Part shown: piece by piece, positions 28,601 to 37,500 of the stretch
Position numbering within the stretch: position 1 is the first letter of the stretch
Layout: every line of letters begins with the position of its first letter
Assembly: GCA_016806645.1 (NCBI GenBank)
Contig: JACSYO010002005.1
Coordinates: 865,501-929,500, forward strand
Reading direction: 5' to 3'
Source: Ophiodon elongatus
Taxonomy: Eukaryota; Chordata; Actinopteri; Perciformes; Hexagrammidae
Length of the DNA: 64,000 nt
The notes under the pieces: generated by a model
What the model saw: only the letters and a program-made list of their open reading frames with translations
What the model was told of the DNA's origin: nothing
Databases searched by the model: none
Program-made: the position numbers and the translations under genes

Positions 28601-31440
28601 TTCAGTTATGAGAAAATATTTTCTCAACAAATTTTTCAGTGGAACAAGACTTGGGATCAGAAAGACAAAAAAAAAAAAAGCCCGAATGATTTATTCCAAA
28701 TAGAGGGCTGACAGCACATCTGACAAAGTGGTACATATGTGTAAGGAAACATCAGTGTTTTTTTTGTGATTTATCTAAAGTTTGTTCTAATTCCTGTGCA
28801 GTTTAGAGGAAAAGACATAATTAGTATAATTAGCACTTGGCCAATGGCCATCATCTGATAAAATGTCTCTGCCAAATCCCACATGATTAGCTGTTCTTTA
28901 ACTTTTACCAACAAAGCCACTAGAAACAACCTTTTTGAGCATTTGAATGCATGAGGTTGTGATATCAAGCTTGAAGCTTTTACCAGTGGGAGCAACACTG
29001 ACTCAGCTTCAGAGCGGAAAAGTAGTGATATATTTGTAATATACTTGAGTATTTCCATGATATGCTCCTTGATACTTTATACCACTCTACCACACTTTAG
29101 GACTACTACTATTGCTTTTTTTTTTACCCCAAACTGCATCTATTTAAACTTCCAATGGTACACTATAATGTATGTATAGCAATGCAAAAGATTCACACAA
29201 TACAATACAAAGACGATTCATGATCTTGCCGAATTCTCTTTTCTTTTGTTATTCTTTTGTTTTTTGGCTCACTGGTTGGTACAGCAGGCTTATAGCGAAA
29301 AATAATCCACACACAGACGTTGCATATTATGTCTAAATGGATTTCCTCCAAGTGCTCTGGTTTCCTCCCTCAAAATGAATACATTCATGTGAGATATATT
29401 TGAAATACTGAATACGCTGTATGGAATGAATGTGCTTGTTTTGGTTGTCAGCCCTGTGATGGGCAGGTGACTTATCCAGGCTGTACCCTGCCTCTCATCC
29501 AGTGCATGCTGGGATAGGGTCCAACCCCAACAACCCTGAAGATGATGGGTGGGTAAACCAAACGGATGGATTGTTCGATTTATAGCTGAATGTTCATTAT
29601 TCCTTATGATACTGTATTTGTCACAGGAATGCCCTGTTCCATCATGATATAATGATGGTTCATGAATTTCATTGGTCCGAGTTTCACTAAGTGTTAATAA
29701 CATTAACATTTCTTAAAAAAAATAATTTATATTTTGGGGGGGAAATAACTGAACACTGGCACAAAAGAGTCCATCAGCAAAATGTTAGTAATTTGCTTTG
29801 AAAAACCCCATGTCAGTTTTCACAGATTATCCAGTGAATGCCAGACAAATTTGTTCAGAGTCAAACTTTCTAAAACACAGCTTTCACCACTCTGACATCT
29901 CTCTTTCCGTTAAGTTCAACAGAGCAGGAGTCCAAAACAGACATGCCAGTGCATCTGTTTTTTCTCTCAGTGTGATGGATGTGTGTGGGAGACGCAGACA
30001 GGAACTCAAATCCCCCAAAAGACACTCTTAAAACAACATCCGACCTTTCTGGTTAAACACTATGGATGAGTTCTCAGAAACCTTTTACACAGCAGCTTAG
30101 AATTCATGAAATCAAAACATCGAATAGTGGAGGACTAGTATTGTGCTTCACTTGGTAGACGACTAGTTCTACAGCTGAACTGGAAAATCATAGCTGCACT
30201 TAAAGGAACAAGGTGTGTTTTCCCTCCTAAAAGGAATAGTTTGACATTTTGGAAAATATGCTTATTAGCTTTCTTGTAATGAGTTATAGGATCGTGACTG
30301 CATAATAAATACAAAGCTACCACCAACAGTCTATCAGTTCAGTAGAACGTCTGGATGTAGAGGGAGAGAATGAGCTTGATGTTTCGAAACTTTTGAAACT
30401 TGATTTTTCGGTTTTAAATAACAAGATATTACTGTGTTAATTAGTGAACTTTTCTCAACAAGAAAGCAGAAAGGCCTATTTCCCAAAATGGGACTTTGGA
30501 ACTAACTTTTCGGTTTAATTGACGAAAAACAGTTCAAACAAGTTTAAAGGGCCAACATATTAATTTCATAGCATATGGAAATTAATGGAAGTCAATGGAG
30601 ACTGTAGACAAAATACATCTAAAACACAGCAGCATTAGTTTGCAAAATGATAAGCTGTGATGTAGTGGGAAAAATGTGCCTAAATTCAAGTCTGCCGCAG
30701 TTTTGTTTCCGCAAGTATATTGAGTTTTTTATAATGGCAGCGTAAAATGAGACAGAAAATGAATGTTGCAGTAAAGTAGTGCTTTTCAAGTCATGAATAA
30801 AACCAATTTGTTTTCCGATCAGATCGAAATAGAGGAAAAAAATATCTAAATCTTTGCATTAGTTTCTCCTCGTGTAACAAAGCTGAATGTGGGAGTGGAG
30901 GAAATGCGTTGAAAAACAAAGAGCTGACTTTGTGGTGGACAAGTATTGCCAGCGCTGCATGTCGATGTTATAAAAGCAGCAGTTTGCACATACCTGGAAC
31001 CTCTTCAAGACCATAACTGGTGCTGTTGGTCTTAAACCGATCAGGTTGAACCTTCATGTTCGGACACAAGACATCTGAGGAGAGAGGACAATAGTTCAGT
31101 TCGACACGCTGTAAATCAGGATACAATGGACTTCTGGGAGCACAGGTTTGACAAAGTCTCTTTTATTGGTAGCCATCCTGTCTAATCACATGACAGGAAG
31201 CAGTCATTCTGAAACTTTATGAGGGGTCAGCTGACAAAAAGGTGTGAATTGTTGGATTGTTTTAGGAAATGGTGATCTCATTGGAACACAGCCTCTGGTA
31301 TGATATGTGATCTGAAGAGCACCAGTGAAGACATACTGCCCTTCATCTCTCTTGTCTGAAGTTTGGGGAGTGGAGGGTGTGATTCTACAACAGCATTAGG
31401 CACCTCCATGGGCCCAGGGAGCAGTAACAGTTTTATATTT

Positions 31441-31481
<41 letters not shown>

Positions 31482-34400
31482 TATTTCAGTCATGGTGATG
31501 ACAGTGAGAAAGGCAATACACTCAGTTTACGTTTTTATTGGCAGGAGGGGTATTTTCTATCTGTGTCAAGATGCCAGCTTCACTGCTAAAGAGCGCATAT
31601 GTGGATCCGGTTTAGTTTATGAGATGTAAACATTGGAGAGATTGACATTTTATTAGGGTCAGTTCATCTAAATTACACAAAAACAACAAACATATTTTGT
31701 CACTTGGAGGTGGTGAGTTGAGGTTGCTGTCGAAATCTTAGATTTGTTGGCAGCATTGGAGGGAGGGATGGCAGTGTCGATTGGTGGATTCCCCACTTCG
31801 GTCCAGATGGAAATTTCTCAACAACTATTGGAGGGATTGCTGTGAAATTTGGTACAGACAACCAATGAACAAACTTTCTACTAACTCTATTCCATTGGTG
31901 TGTTGTGAGAAATCTGGGTAAATAAAACCCAAACCAGCTGCATACCATAGGAAAGTGAGAATCATGTTTTGCGTGTGATCCAACCCTTTACAGCTGGATC
32001 ATGTAAGGCTTTTATTTGAGAATACATTCCATTTATCAATCTAAATTAAATAGTAGGGCTGAAACAGAAAAGAAATGTCCTATCCCCGCTAATTAATTTG
32101 TGTATTTGCACAAATAAAAGACCACCAGTCTGTTTGAAAATAACTTTGATTCCCCACCATTAATTTTACAACTGACTAGGTGAATTAAATAGAAACTCCT
32201 CACCAATCCCACATGGGAGAAACATTTTCACATTGTTGATTAGGTATGACAGCAGGATTCTGTAATTAGTTTGTAATCAATCTGTTCAGAGAAACTTCTC
32301 ATTAAACCTAATGTCAGCTCAACATTTTGTCTGTGTTGTGACTGTCAGCCCTAAATATTATCTGTGGCCGAAAATATCATAGTTCGCTAAAAGATCGAGT
32401 ATCTGTCTAATATCCACTATCAAACCCTGCAATTTTCTTAAATCACAGCTATAAAAATCATCCTGTCAGAGTGGCTTTTAACCTTTGCAGTGTTCTTTAT
32501 GAGCACAGCTCTGTTGACATGGTTTGTTTTTCTGCTCCATGCAAATCCCAGACCATGCCTAATAGCAAAATCCAAGCAGCTAATTTTAACTGTCAGCCCT
32601 TGCATACTTGTTAGTAATTCTACAAGTGGCGTTATAGTCATTTCACATTTATTTCTAATTCCAGCTGTATAGTTTGTCCTTGTTTGTGTCTGTCTTCAGT
32701 TTGCTTAGCAGTGAAATTAAAGGATTCTTTTTTCTTTCTTCTGTCTTGAAGTCTTTTTAAAGTGATAATTGAAGATCTCAGAAAAGGTACTTGGTCTTGT
32801 TTGTAAAGCCAGCAAGTCTACCAAAAATTACCGTTCTGTGAATGAATGGAAGTGCGTCACTCTTTTTTAAGACGGTGTTGTTGCACAGCTGTGCGACTTA
32901 GCATGCTAAAGCTGAGCTGCTCCCTGCACTCGTGGCCCTGGAGCTATAATTTAGGAATCCGTCTGTGAGTTTAAATGGAAGCATTGTCAAACCTGCCTTT
33001 GGAAATAAATGTCTCAGACAGATTCATATCAAAAGCTGGAGCATTTCACACCTAACAACCACCATTTTCTTTTGCAGCCAAGATCTGATACATTTTTAAT
33101 TCTTACTATTACCCATGCTGCCTGTCATCATTACGGCTGCTGAATTTTTAAACACACTGCAGGTGTTAGACAGGAGCTTTGATAATAGAGTTCTCCGTCA
33201 CTAGGGTCATGTAAGGTCAAGTGTGTGTTCCAATGCGTTGATAAGCGAGGCCACACATGCTCTAATTAATCAGTGCAGAACATAATAAGTAGAGTCCATT
33301 TTTAAACCTGTGGATTAAAAGGTGAAAACATTCAACATGGAAATTGGAGCGGCTGCACTGGACCCACTTAAAACATTAGAGCTATAATTTTCTGGGTGAA
33401 AATAACTTGCATTGCTCACTGAGCCAGTTGTGCTGACCACTGATATACTTAGAGACTCACTTGTGGTGATTTTAGAGATTACAGAAAGAAAACATTGGAA
33501 CATTTTTGTCTGTGTAAATTTAGCCCATGGTTAATTCTACAGAGCTCTAAAGTTGCATGCACAGCGTGTTTTATAACATATAACCTACATTATTAGTTGA
33601 CAGATTGATAATCTATGGAGTGAAGAAGCAAAGTCAAAGGTCAGTGGCTTCAAAATGAGTGTCCATGCTGCCCTTGCACAAGCATCACTCTGCAATATGA
33701 TATGCCCTTAAAAAAGAATAAAGGCGTTTCAGAGTCTGAATCAACACTTCCTTCAGATGAAGCTCTACTTTTGACTTGTCAAACTTGACAATTTAGAGCC
33801 AAATTAAAGTGAGACTTGTGAGTTTGTCTTTGCTCATCTGTGTGCTAAACCATGTAATCACGTCTTTTCCATTTTTGTATTTAGTTTGTGGCCAAGACTT
33901 ATGGCATCCTTTTCTTTTCCGTCTGGCTAATTTTAGACAGGAATTTTAGTGTTGGAGTGCAAAGTATCCATCTTCTCCGTGAAAACATTCATGCACAGAT
34001 ATTTCTCCACTTCTCCTCACAGCTACCGGACAACATAAAACTCTATTTTTAAGATTATTTTAGCTAATTCCTTTGGCTATATAAGAAACTTTCTAAGCCT
34101 GTGAGCCTATGTTGAAAGATTCCCTCGGCAAACTAGTGAAAAAAAACAATGAGGTTAGCTTAAGACAGGCTTTCCAGTGCTAAACACCTCTGCACCAAAG
34201 CAGCAGTTAAATAGGCAGCTAACCCACAGAAATGTCTTGGTTAGAAAACTGTCATCTACAAGCCACAGTTTGCAACAGCCCCCTCACACGCTTCATATTC
34301 AAAAAGAAGCTATGATAGCACTGTATACATGTGCCACAGCTCTTTGTGGTTCGGGGTGGGGTTACGTGGTTAGGGTCTTTCCTCCAAATAGCGCTTATAG

Positions 34401-35277
34401 GTTAAAATAAGAGTCCAATTTGATTAAGTGCACGTTGAGGGTGAGGCACGCTCTTCAAAGTGAGGCTTCAAACAGAAGCCATGTGGCATGCAGTGTGAGT
34501 GATGTGTTGGCACTGAGCCCGATGGCTGACTTACTCTCGCACAGCCTACTCCTCAGCCTGCCTCTGATCTTGTCAATGGCATTGAAGTCCGTTACATGGA
34601 AGACGTGGGCATTCTTTGGCTCGGCCGCGATCTCCTCCAGCTCCACCTTCAGCGCCTCCCCGATGCCCACAGCAAACATCCTGATGCCAGCTTTGGCAGC
34701 AGCCTTAGAGGGCTCCAGAACATAATCCTGGCTTCGGCCATCTGTGAGAAGGATGGCCACCCTCTGAATGCCTCGGGCTGTCGGCCTGGCGCCGCTCTGC
34801 TCCGTGAAGATGTTGGTGGTCGTGTAGGCGATAGCATCCCCAGTCATTGTATTTCCTCCGAGGTAGCGAATGTTGCGGGCAGCTTGTTTCACATCCTCCA
34901 GGGTCCTGTGTCTAGCCAGGGTGAACTCGATGGTGGGCCTATCACTGTAGCGAACCACGGCTACTCTTGTCTTGTCTGGTGCCACATTGAAAGACTCGAC
35001 AATGTTAGCCACCCATTGCCTGATTTTCTCAAAATTCTCCTTTCCAACACTGGAAGATGTGTCCAGGATAAACGCCAAGTCATAGTGGACATTTTTACAT
35101 CCTGCCATAAGAAAATACAGGAGGAATTAGTAGCATACAGTCAACATGAGCTCTAGATAATGGAATATTCAATCTAATCGTTTTACCTGCCCTCTGAGCT
35201 TCCACCCTCTCGCTGGAAAGAGTCAAGGCCAGGACGAACAAGACCACGGTGATCCTAAATTCCCGGCGTAATTCCAT
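721..35277 (-). CDS. col22a1: collagen type XXII alpha 1 chain, 53 coding exons, 3' end outside window
   Basis: This is a FACIT-like fibril-associated collagen secreted to the extracellular matrix. I joined 53 exons by hand using splice sites. They give 3852 coding nt (1284 codons) without a stop, in this order: signal peptide (residues 1 to about 29), VWA domain (about 37-215), TSPN domain (about 240-440), Thr/Pro hinge (445-483), and an interrupted Gly-X-Y helix from 484 on. VWA plus TSPN plus a long helix is the architecture of collagens XXI and XXII. The length and the kcnk9 neighbour favour XXII, whose human protein has 1626 residues, so about a fifth is missing to the left. All introns after exon 5 are phase 0. 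Most helix exons are 54, 45 or 36 bp. The start ATG has G at -3 and +4. Exon coordinates are given in the block entries. The main alternative, col21a1, would make a much shorter chain. Confidence 0.95.
2228..2233 (-). other. col22a1: noncanonical GC splice donor of col22a1 exon 46
   Basis: On the minus strand the exon ends AAG and the intron begins GCAAGT. This is a GC-AG intron with otherwise ideal donor context. The frame GADGAK runs straight into the next exon, GIKGDRGPP, so the boundary is well fixed. Confidence 0.85.
3380..7088 (-). CDS. col22a1: col22a1 exons 34-43: fourth triple-helix block
   Basis: The exons are 7035-7088, 6887-6940, 6735-6788 and 6566-6619 (each 54), 5825-5929 (105), 4680-4724 (45), 4036-4113 (78), 3897-3932 (36), 3763-3816 (54) and 3380-3424 (45). 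Exon 38 (105 bp) contains GPPGKGKDGQS and exon 40 (78 bp) contains GLAGEGKVGPP. Each has one residue missing from a triplet (G-X-G), a common mild imperfection in FACIT helices. The acceptor of exon 43 follows a run of nine T residues. Confidence 0.92.
4625..4661. repeat. (CA)n microsatellite in col22a1 intron
   Basis: This is an uninterrupted CA tract of about 37 nt preceded by a C-rich run. It lies 19 nt from the donor side of exon 39. Confidence 0.97.
4725..5824. other. col22a1 intron 38, no gene seen
   Basis: No Gly-X-Y exon or other gene is visible in this 1.1-kb intron. The open frames near 4803-5229 have no splice context and no recognisable product. Confidence 0.6.
6236..6306. repeat. 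poly-T / poly-A foldback-prone tract
   Basis: A T-run of about 18 nt is followed after some 25 nt by A-runs of 9 and 14 nt. Together they can pair as a weak hairpin inside a col22a1 intron. Confidence 0.8.
7558..11128 (-). CDS. col22a1: col22a1 exons 23-33: third triple-helix block
   Basis: The exons are 11075-11128, 10456-10509, 10303-10356, 10115-10168 and 8993-9046 (each 54), 8823-8867 (45), 8666-8728 (63), 8269-8322 (54), 8020-8061 (42), 7835-7867 (33) and 7558-7611 (54). The helix is regular (GKKGESGLPGVDGLPGSP, GERGQDGQLGPKGEKGDK) until exons 31-32. There VANVIPEP follows GIPGN and forms an eight-residue interruption before GEP GLPGVK resumes. The donor of exon 26 is GTCAGT and that of exon 28 is GTGAGC. 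Confidence 0.92.
9610..10000. mobile_element. dispersed repeat copy A, intron between col22a1 exons 26 and 27
   Basis: This segment shares ordered words with 62555-63010 in the kcnk9 intron: an 18-nt identical word at 9626 and 62575, then CTGGAAAC, GAACCAAAACAGTA, AATGAGCT and a similar end. Two diverged copies of one family in unrelated introns show that it is an interspersed repeat. No coding capacity or class is evident. Confidence 0.65.
11129..14934. other. col22a1 intron 22 (3.8 kb)
   Basis: Apart from the repeat at 13640-13985 I find no exon here. The open frame at 12168-12611 does not look coding. Both flanking exons (GKKGESGLP and GPPGLQGFP) join in phase 0 without needing another exon. 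Confidence 0.6.
13640..13985. mobile_element. teleost interspersed repeat (nonautonomous)
   Basis: The segment runs from GCAGCATTTAGGAGG through CGGAGCGGGTCCTCTTCACG and CAGTAGCCCAGAACGGACAA to CACCGCTAGATGTCGC and CCTACACACCTTTAA. I recognise these words as a short, very common repeat of percomorph genomes, recalled rather than searched. There is no coding capacity. Confidence 0.6.
14935..18816 (-). CDS. col22a1: col22a1 exons 15-22: second triple-helix block
   Basis: The exons are 18763-18816 (54), 18611-18655 (45), 16782-16835 (54), 16614-16667 (54), 16064-16099 (36), 15439-15468 (30), 15146-15199 (54) and 14935-14988 (54). Sequences include GIQGDEGTAGTPGPKGVT and GDDGPPGPSGPEGPQGPQ. Exon 20 is only 30 bp and encodes YQKEGLRGEK. 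With the end of exon 19 (GDV) it forms a non-triplet interruption. All exons are phase 0 with GTAAG/GTGAG-type donors. Confidence 0.92.
16836..18610. other. col22a1 intron 16 (1.8 kb)
   Basis: This is AT-rich intron sequence. I see no exon-like collagen sequence or RNA gene. Confidence 0.6.
18817..20767. other. col22a1 intron 14 (2.0 kb)
   Basis: This is an AT-rich intron with a C-rich patch near 20430-20530. It has no Gly-X-Y pattern on the minus strand and no other gene. Confidence 0.6.
20768..23361 (-). CDS. col22a1: col22a1 exons 9-14: first triple-helix block
   Basis: The exons are 23317-23361 (45), 23155-23217 (63), 22879-22917 (39), 21140-21193 (54), 20978-21031 (54) and 20768-20821 (54). 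The products are Gly-X-Y, for example GEIGAPGVAGPKGGK and GDSGRIGLTGAPGRNGEK. Exon 11, GKVISVKGERGAK, breaks the triplet pattern after GKV and creates a short flexible point. Donors are mostly GTAAGT or GTATGA. Exons 12 and 14 use the weaker GTGTGG and GTGTGT. Confidence 0.93.
20911..20972. mobile_element. short teleost repeat fragment abutting a col22a1 splice donor
   Basis: The segment begins with tandem CAGAATCAGAAT and continues TTTATTTGTCAAGTATG and CACATACAAGGAATTTGACT. I recognise this as the end of a widespread fish repeat, recalled rather than searched. It touches the intronic side of the exon 13 donor (exon 20978-21031). Confidence 0.6.
21194..22878. other. col22a1 intron 11 (1.7 kb)
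   Basis: I see no exon or RNA gene. The frames near 21407-21700 and 22262-22648 have no recognisable product. Confidence 0.55.
23475..23591 (-). CDS. col22a1: col22a1 exon 8: Thr/Pro-rich hinge with CSC motif before the helix
   Basis: The 117-bp exon encodes 39 residues. It begins CPKKVVTEAPPVEIPTPTPT, then carries a polar stretch and ends NCSCPAGDK. The Thr/Pro run is a likely flexible, O-glycosylated linker between the TSPN domain and the triple helix. The paired cysteines (CSC) at the helix start suit interchain disulfides, as known at noncollagenous-helix junctions of other FACITs. The NCS sequon overlaps the first of them. The acceptor is TTACAG and the donor is AAG|GTAAAG. Confidence 0.92.
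24166..25995 (-). CDS. col22a1: col22a1 exons 4-7: thrombospondin N-terminal-like (TSPN/LamG) domain
   Basis: The four exons are 25884-25995 (112 bp), 25393-25516 (124 bp), 24383-24658 (276 bp) and 24166-24246 (81 bp). They encode residues 248-444, starting FDLMEYFNV and passing through EYAFVTTFKFRKTS, DWYLWQVYDKYG, VSIRLDGENKGVEY, WHKIALRVEAKSVSLYLDC and IGKRLYDSVPIDFDLQRM. This is the beta-sandwich pattern of TSPN domains in FACIT collagens. Cysteines in LYLDCK, IYCDS and ETCCD are the expected disulfide partners. Exons 4 and 5 are joined by split codons; from exon 6 on the introns are phase 0. Confidence 0.94.
24770..25080. mobile_element. teleost TACTTT-rich interspersed repeat, copy 1
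   Basis: The segment contains GAGGTACTTTACTTAAATTTTTCC, ACTTTGTACTGTTACTCCA, GAGTACTTTAACTTTTGGTAC and TACTTTTGTACTTGTACTTG. These are words of a common fish repeat built on TACTTTTACTT units. It lies in the intron between the two TSPN exons 5 and 6. Confidence 0.55.
29036..29110. mobile_element. teleost TACTTT-type repeat, degraded copy 2
   Basis: The words ATACTTGAGTATTTCCATGATATG and GATACTTTATACCACTCTACCAC match the same family as 24770-25080 in diverged form. Confidence 0.4.
29335..29575 (+). mobile_element. degraded tRNA-SINE-like repeat, tail part
   Basis: The segment keeps GGTTTCCTCCCTC, CAGGTGACTTATCCAGG, TACCCTGCCTCTCATCCAG and TGCTGGGATAGGGTCCA. These are the body and tail words also seen in the better copy at 58989-59322 (CGACCTGTCCAGG, ACCCTGCCTTCGGCC, CAGCTGGGAATTGGCTCCA). 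The head with the tRNA promoter boxes is missing. Confidence 0.65.
30228..30335. mobile_element. truncated copy of the foldback repeat family
   Basis: The segment starts AAAAGGAATAGTTTGACATT and GAAAATATGCTTATTAGC. This is the inverse of the right end of the element ending near 48052. It breaks off before the GGAAACAG arm. Confidence 0.55.
30994..31074 (-). CDS. col22a1: col22a1 exon 3: VWA-TSPN linker
   Basis: This 81-bp exon has acceptor CTCCTCAG and donor CCAG|GTATGT. Only one frame joins both neighbours. It encodes VLCPNMKVQPDRFKTNSTS followed by YGLEEVPG. It contains a cysteine that could pair with the one near the end of the VWA domain and an N-glycosylation sequon (NST). The flanking introns are among the largest here, about 3.5 kb and 5.0 kb. 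Confidence 0.88.
31442..31477. repeat. (CA)n microsatellite
   Basis: This is an uninterrupted CA tract of about 36 nt in col22a1 intron 2. The apparent Cys-Val or Thr-His frames over it are artefacts of the repeat. Confidence 0.97.
31725..31900. mobile_element. teleost interspersed repeat fragment
   Basis: The words CCCACTTCGGTCCAGATGGA, ATTTCTCAACAACTATTGGA and GGGATTGCTGTGAAATTTGG followed by TACAGAC are hallmarks of a common fish repeat, recalled rather than searched. There is no coding capacity. Confidence 0.55.
34535..35101 (-). CDS. col22a1: col22a1 exon 2: von Willebrand factor A domain
   Basis: A single 567-bp exon carries the whole VWA domain, a Rossmann-like metal-dependent adhesion module. 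The MIDAS motif DxSxS is visible as DTSSS at residues 44-48. The GGNTMTG segment at 112-118 supplies the MIDAS threonine region, and LLTDGRS at 149-154 supplies the later aspartate. All metal ligands appear intact, so ligand binding is likely retained. The acceptor is TTATGGCAG and the donor is GAGA|GTAAGT. The exon ends in RLRSRLCE, and the split codon gives Asn with exon 3. Confidence 0.95.
35187..35277 (-). CDS. col22a1: col22a1 exon 1: initiator ATG and signal peptide
   Basis: The ATG is at 35275-35277 in a good context (G at -3, G at +4). The 91 bp encode 30 residues plus one base. A short charged N-terminus (MELRREFR) precedes a hydrophobic core (ITVVLFVLALTL) and a polar stretch ending VEAQRA, which is a classical secretory signal peptide probably cut near VEA. 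The donor is G|GTAAAA. The split Gly codon is completed by exon 2 to give GCKNVHYD. The 5' leader and any noncoding first exon were not determined. Confidence 0.9.
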
Positions 35278-35442
35278 CTCGGCCTTGGTTTGGTTCTGTT
35301 TCGTTTAGCTTATTACCACCATCAAGCTGTTCAGTCTGTGGAAAGGTCAGTGGAAACATCAACAATTCACTATTCTTCTAACAGGTTCTGCAGTCAGTTA
35401 TTTTGTAAATGTACAACAGACCTTTCAGATATTTTAAAATCT

Positions 35443-35482
35443 AAATCCTGTTTGCCAAGCTGTCCCTTGGCAAACAGGATTT
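35443..35482. repeat. perfect 17-bp inverted repeat with 6-nt loop upstream of col22a1
   Basis: The arms 35443-35459 and 35466-35482 are exact reverse complements (AAATCCTGTTTGCCAAG and its complement) around CTGTCC. The structure lies 166 bp upstream of the col22a1 ATG and would be in the promoter or 5' leader. It is too short for a typical pre-miRNA. Its function is unknown. Confidence 0.9.
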
Positions 35483-36454
35483 GTCTTCATTTCTCTCCAA
35501 CAGTGAAACCAAAGTGGGTGGTGTACTACTTCCTGTAGTGCAGGGAGATTGCTGTAAAAGAGGCCTCCTACAATGGCTGCTGCCACATCTCCATATCGAA
35601 AAGGGACTGGTGGAAAGCTGATTTCAGATTTCATTTGCCACTTTATATGTATAAAGAAATCTCTATCTCATCCCCCGTATTGTCCAGTATTTCTATTGTC
35701 CCTTGTTTCAAATTATTTCCGGTATAGAAGCTTACAAGATGTGTTCTCCATTCTCAAGATGTGATAATTGAAGCCTAAGACTGAAACACACATTTCTCTA
35801 CAGCAACAAGTGAACACCTTCATCCTGAGAAAACTGGACTCGCCAAAGATTGTTGGAATTTGCTGCCAAACTATTTTTTTTCACAATCTCCACTCACAAA
35901 ATAATAAAAGAACAAAGTTAGAAGTGTGCTAATGATGTACTGGATGATTTCATCACACTGATGATTTAAAATTTGAAAATTCACGCAGGTATCTCTAGTT
36001 GTCATTTGGAGCTGCTTGAGTGAAATTCGTGCAGCTTTGATCAACCAGCATGTTGCGAAGGACCGATCAGTCTGTTGCTGTTGGATTAATTTACGAGGCT
36101 GTTGTGCCTGGGTGGCACTGACAAAAACCTGTCATATAAACACAAAACTATTCTCGCTCTTATTGTACACCAGTGGTTGCGACGCCTGCCTTCAGGGCTG
36201 ATGTGTGACTGACCGTAGCCATAACATGGAGTCATCCTGACCAGGAGAGTGTTTCATTGCGGGGGGTCACTGGGGGAGGTTGAAGAAAGTCTGAGATATG
36301 CACAACTTGGAAAGCAATAATACGAGAGAAATGCTTTACCATCCTTCACCGCCATTCTGTGCTCTCCGACATTTCTATTGAATTAGTCTGTCAATGTATT
36401 TCTTCTCTAGAGGTGAATGGCATCTAAACCTACAGTCTGTTGTCAAGAAGGTGC

Positions 36455-37500
36455 TTAAAGGAATATTTTTAATGAAGACTATTTTGAGAAATGTTTTTAT
36501 TTGGATTCTTTTCGAACGCTAGGTGAGAAGATTGATACTACTCTTGTATCCGTTCATTAAATATGAAGCTGGACACAGGAGACTGTTAGCATAGCTTACC
36601 ATAAAGACTGGAAACAGGGAAAAACATCTAGCCTGGCTTCAAACATGTTTTATCAAAGGGAAAAAACAACAAATTGAGGATTTATAGGGGATTACGTGCC
36701 AGACTATTTCTTGGCCGAGAGCTGTGAAGGCTCCAGGAGCGGAGTTGGACTATGAAGCAATTTTGGCATAGTGGCCCCACCTGGTATTGCAGCTTTTGCA
36801 CTCATCACGTGACACCCACTGGCCCAAAAAGCTTTTTTTCCCAAATACAGTCATTGGAAAAGGAGGCGCTGTAAAAAGGTGAATACATTGAGCGTCACAA
36901 GCCTCCCAAAATGACTTATTTGGAAAATCTAGAGGAGCCATATGGTTAAATTATCTTATCCCATTCATGTTTGGGGGAGTCAACAGTGGAGGCTTTTGCA
37001 ATGGAAAAGCATTGTATGAGCATTCTTTCCTAGGAATGAATGAGGTGCCATCTTTGAATCAGGTATCCAGTTTGTTCTTAATACACTCCAAAGGGACTAG
37101 TTGCGACCATAAACCACCTTAAACACAACATCTCCCATAAAATTGCATATTCTCATTTTTACACATTGTTTATTTCAAGCAATAAATGGCCACCCAAAAT
37201 ATTATGCTTTTTACGGGAGCAGAATGCGAGATGGACTTATTCATAGATGCACACAAGCAACCTATCACATGATCTTCCTGGCGGAGATAATAATAATGAT
37301 GAATGATTATAATTAAATTATTAACGATGGGATATATTATTGAGCTTGAGTGTGTTTGAGTAAAGAAAATACTAAAGCCAGGCTATCTGTTTCCCCTTGC
37401 CTCAAGTCTACGCTAAGCTAACCATCTTCATTCTGAAGCTTTATATTTAACCAATAACATAGGTATCAATCTTCTCATCCAATTTGTCTCAGCTAATAAC
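36455..37500. mobile_element. foldback repeat with arms separated by about 740 bp
   Basis: The left part (AAAGGAATA, GGTGAGAAGATTGATACTAC, TTAGCATAGCTTACC, GACTGGAAACAGGG) is the inverse of the right part (CTATCTGTTTCCCCTTGCC, ACGCTAAGCTAACC, AGGTATCAATCTTCTCATCC). This is the same family as 47672-48052. Here the arms are far apart, so it contains an insertion or belongs to a longer subtype. Confidence 0.65.

Larger units (their letters stand above)
25996..30993. other. col22a1 intron 3 (5.0 kb)
   Basis: This large intron separates the linker exon from the TSPN exons. It holds degraded repeats (29036-29110, 29335-29575, 30228-30335). The 180-codon frame at 27537-28079 lacks splice or codon support. 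Confidence 0.6.
31075..34534. other. col22a1 intron 2 (3.5 kb)
   Basis: This intron lies between the VWA and linker exons. It holds a CA microsatellite and an interspersed repeat near 31725-31900. No gene is otherwise seen. Confidence 0.6.

Noticed and set aside
35638..35660. TATAAAG-like motif upstream of col22a1 on the minus strand
   Set aside because: It lies about 365 bp from the ATG in AT-rich DNA where such motifs are common. Nothing else marks a promoter.
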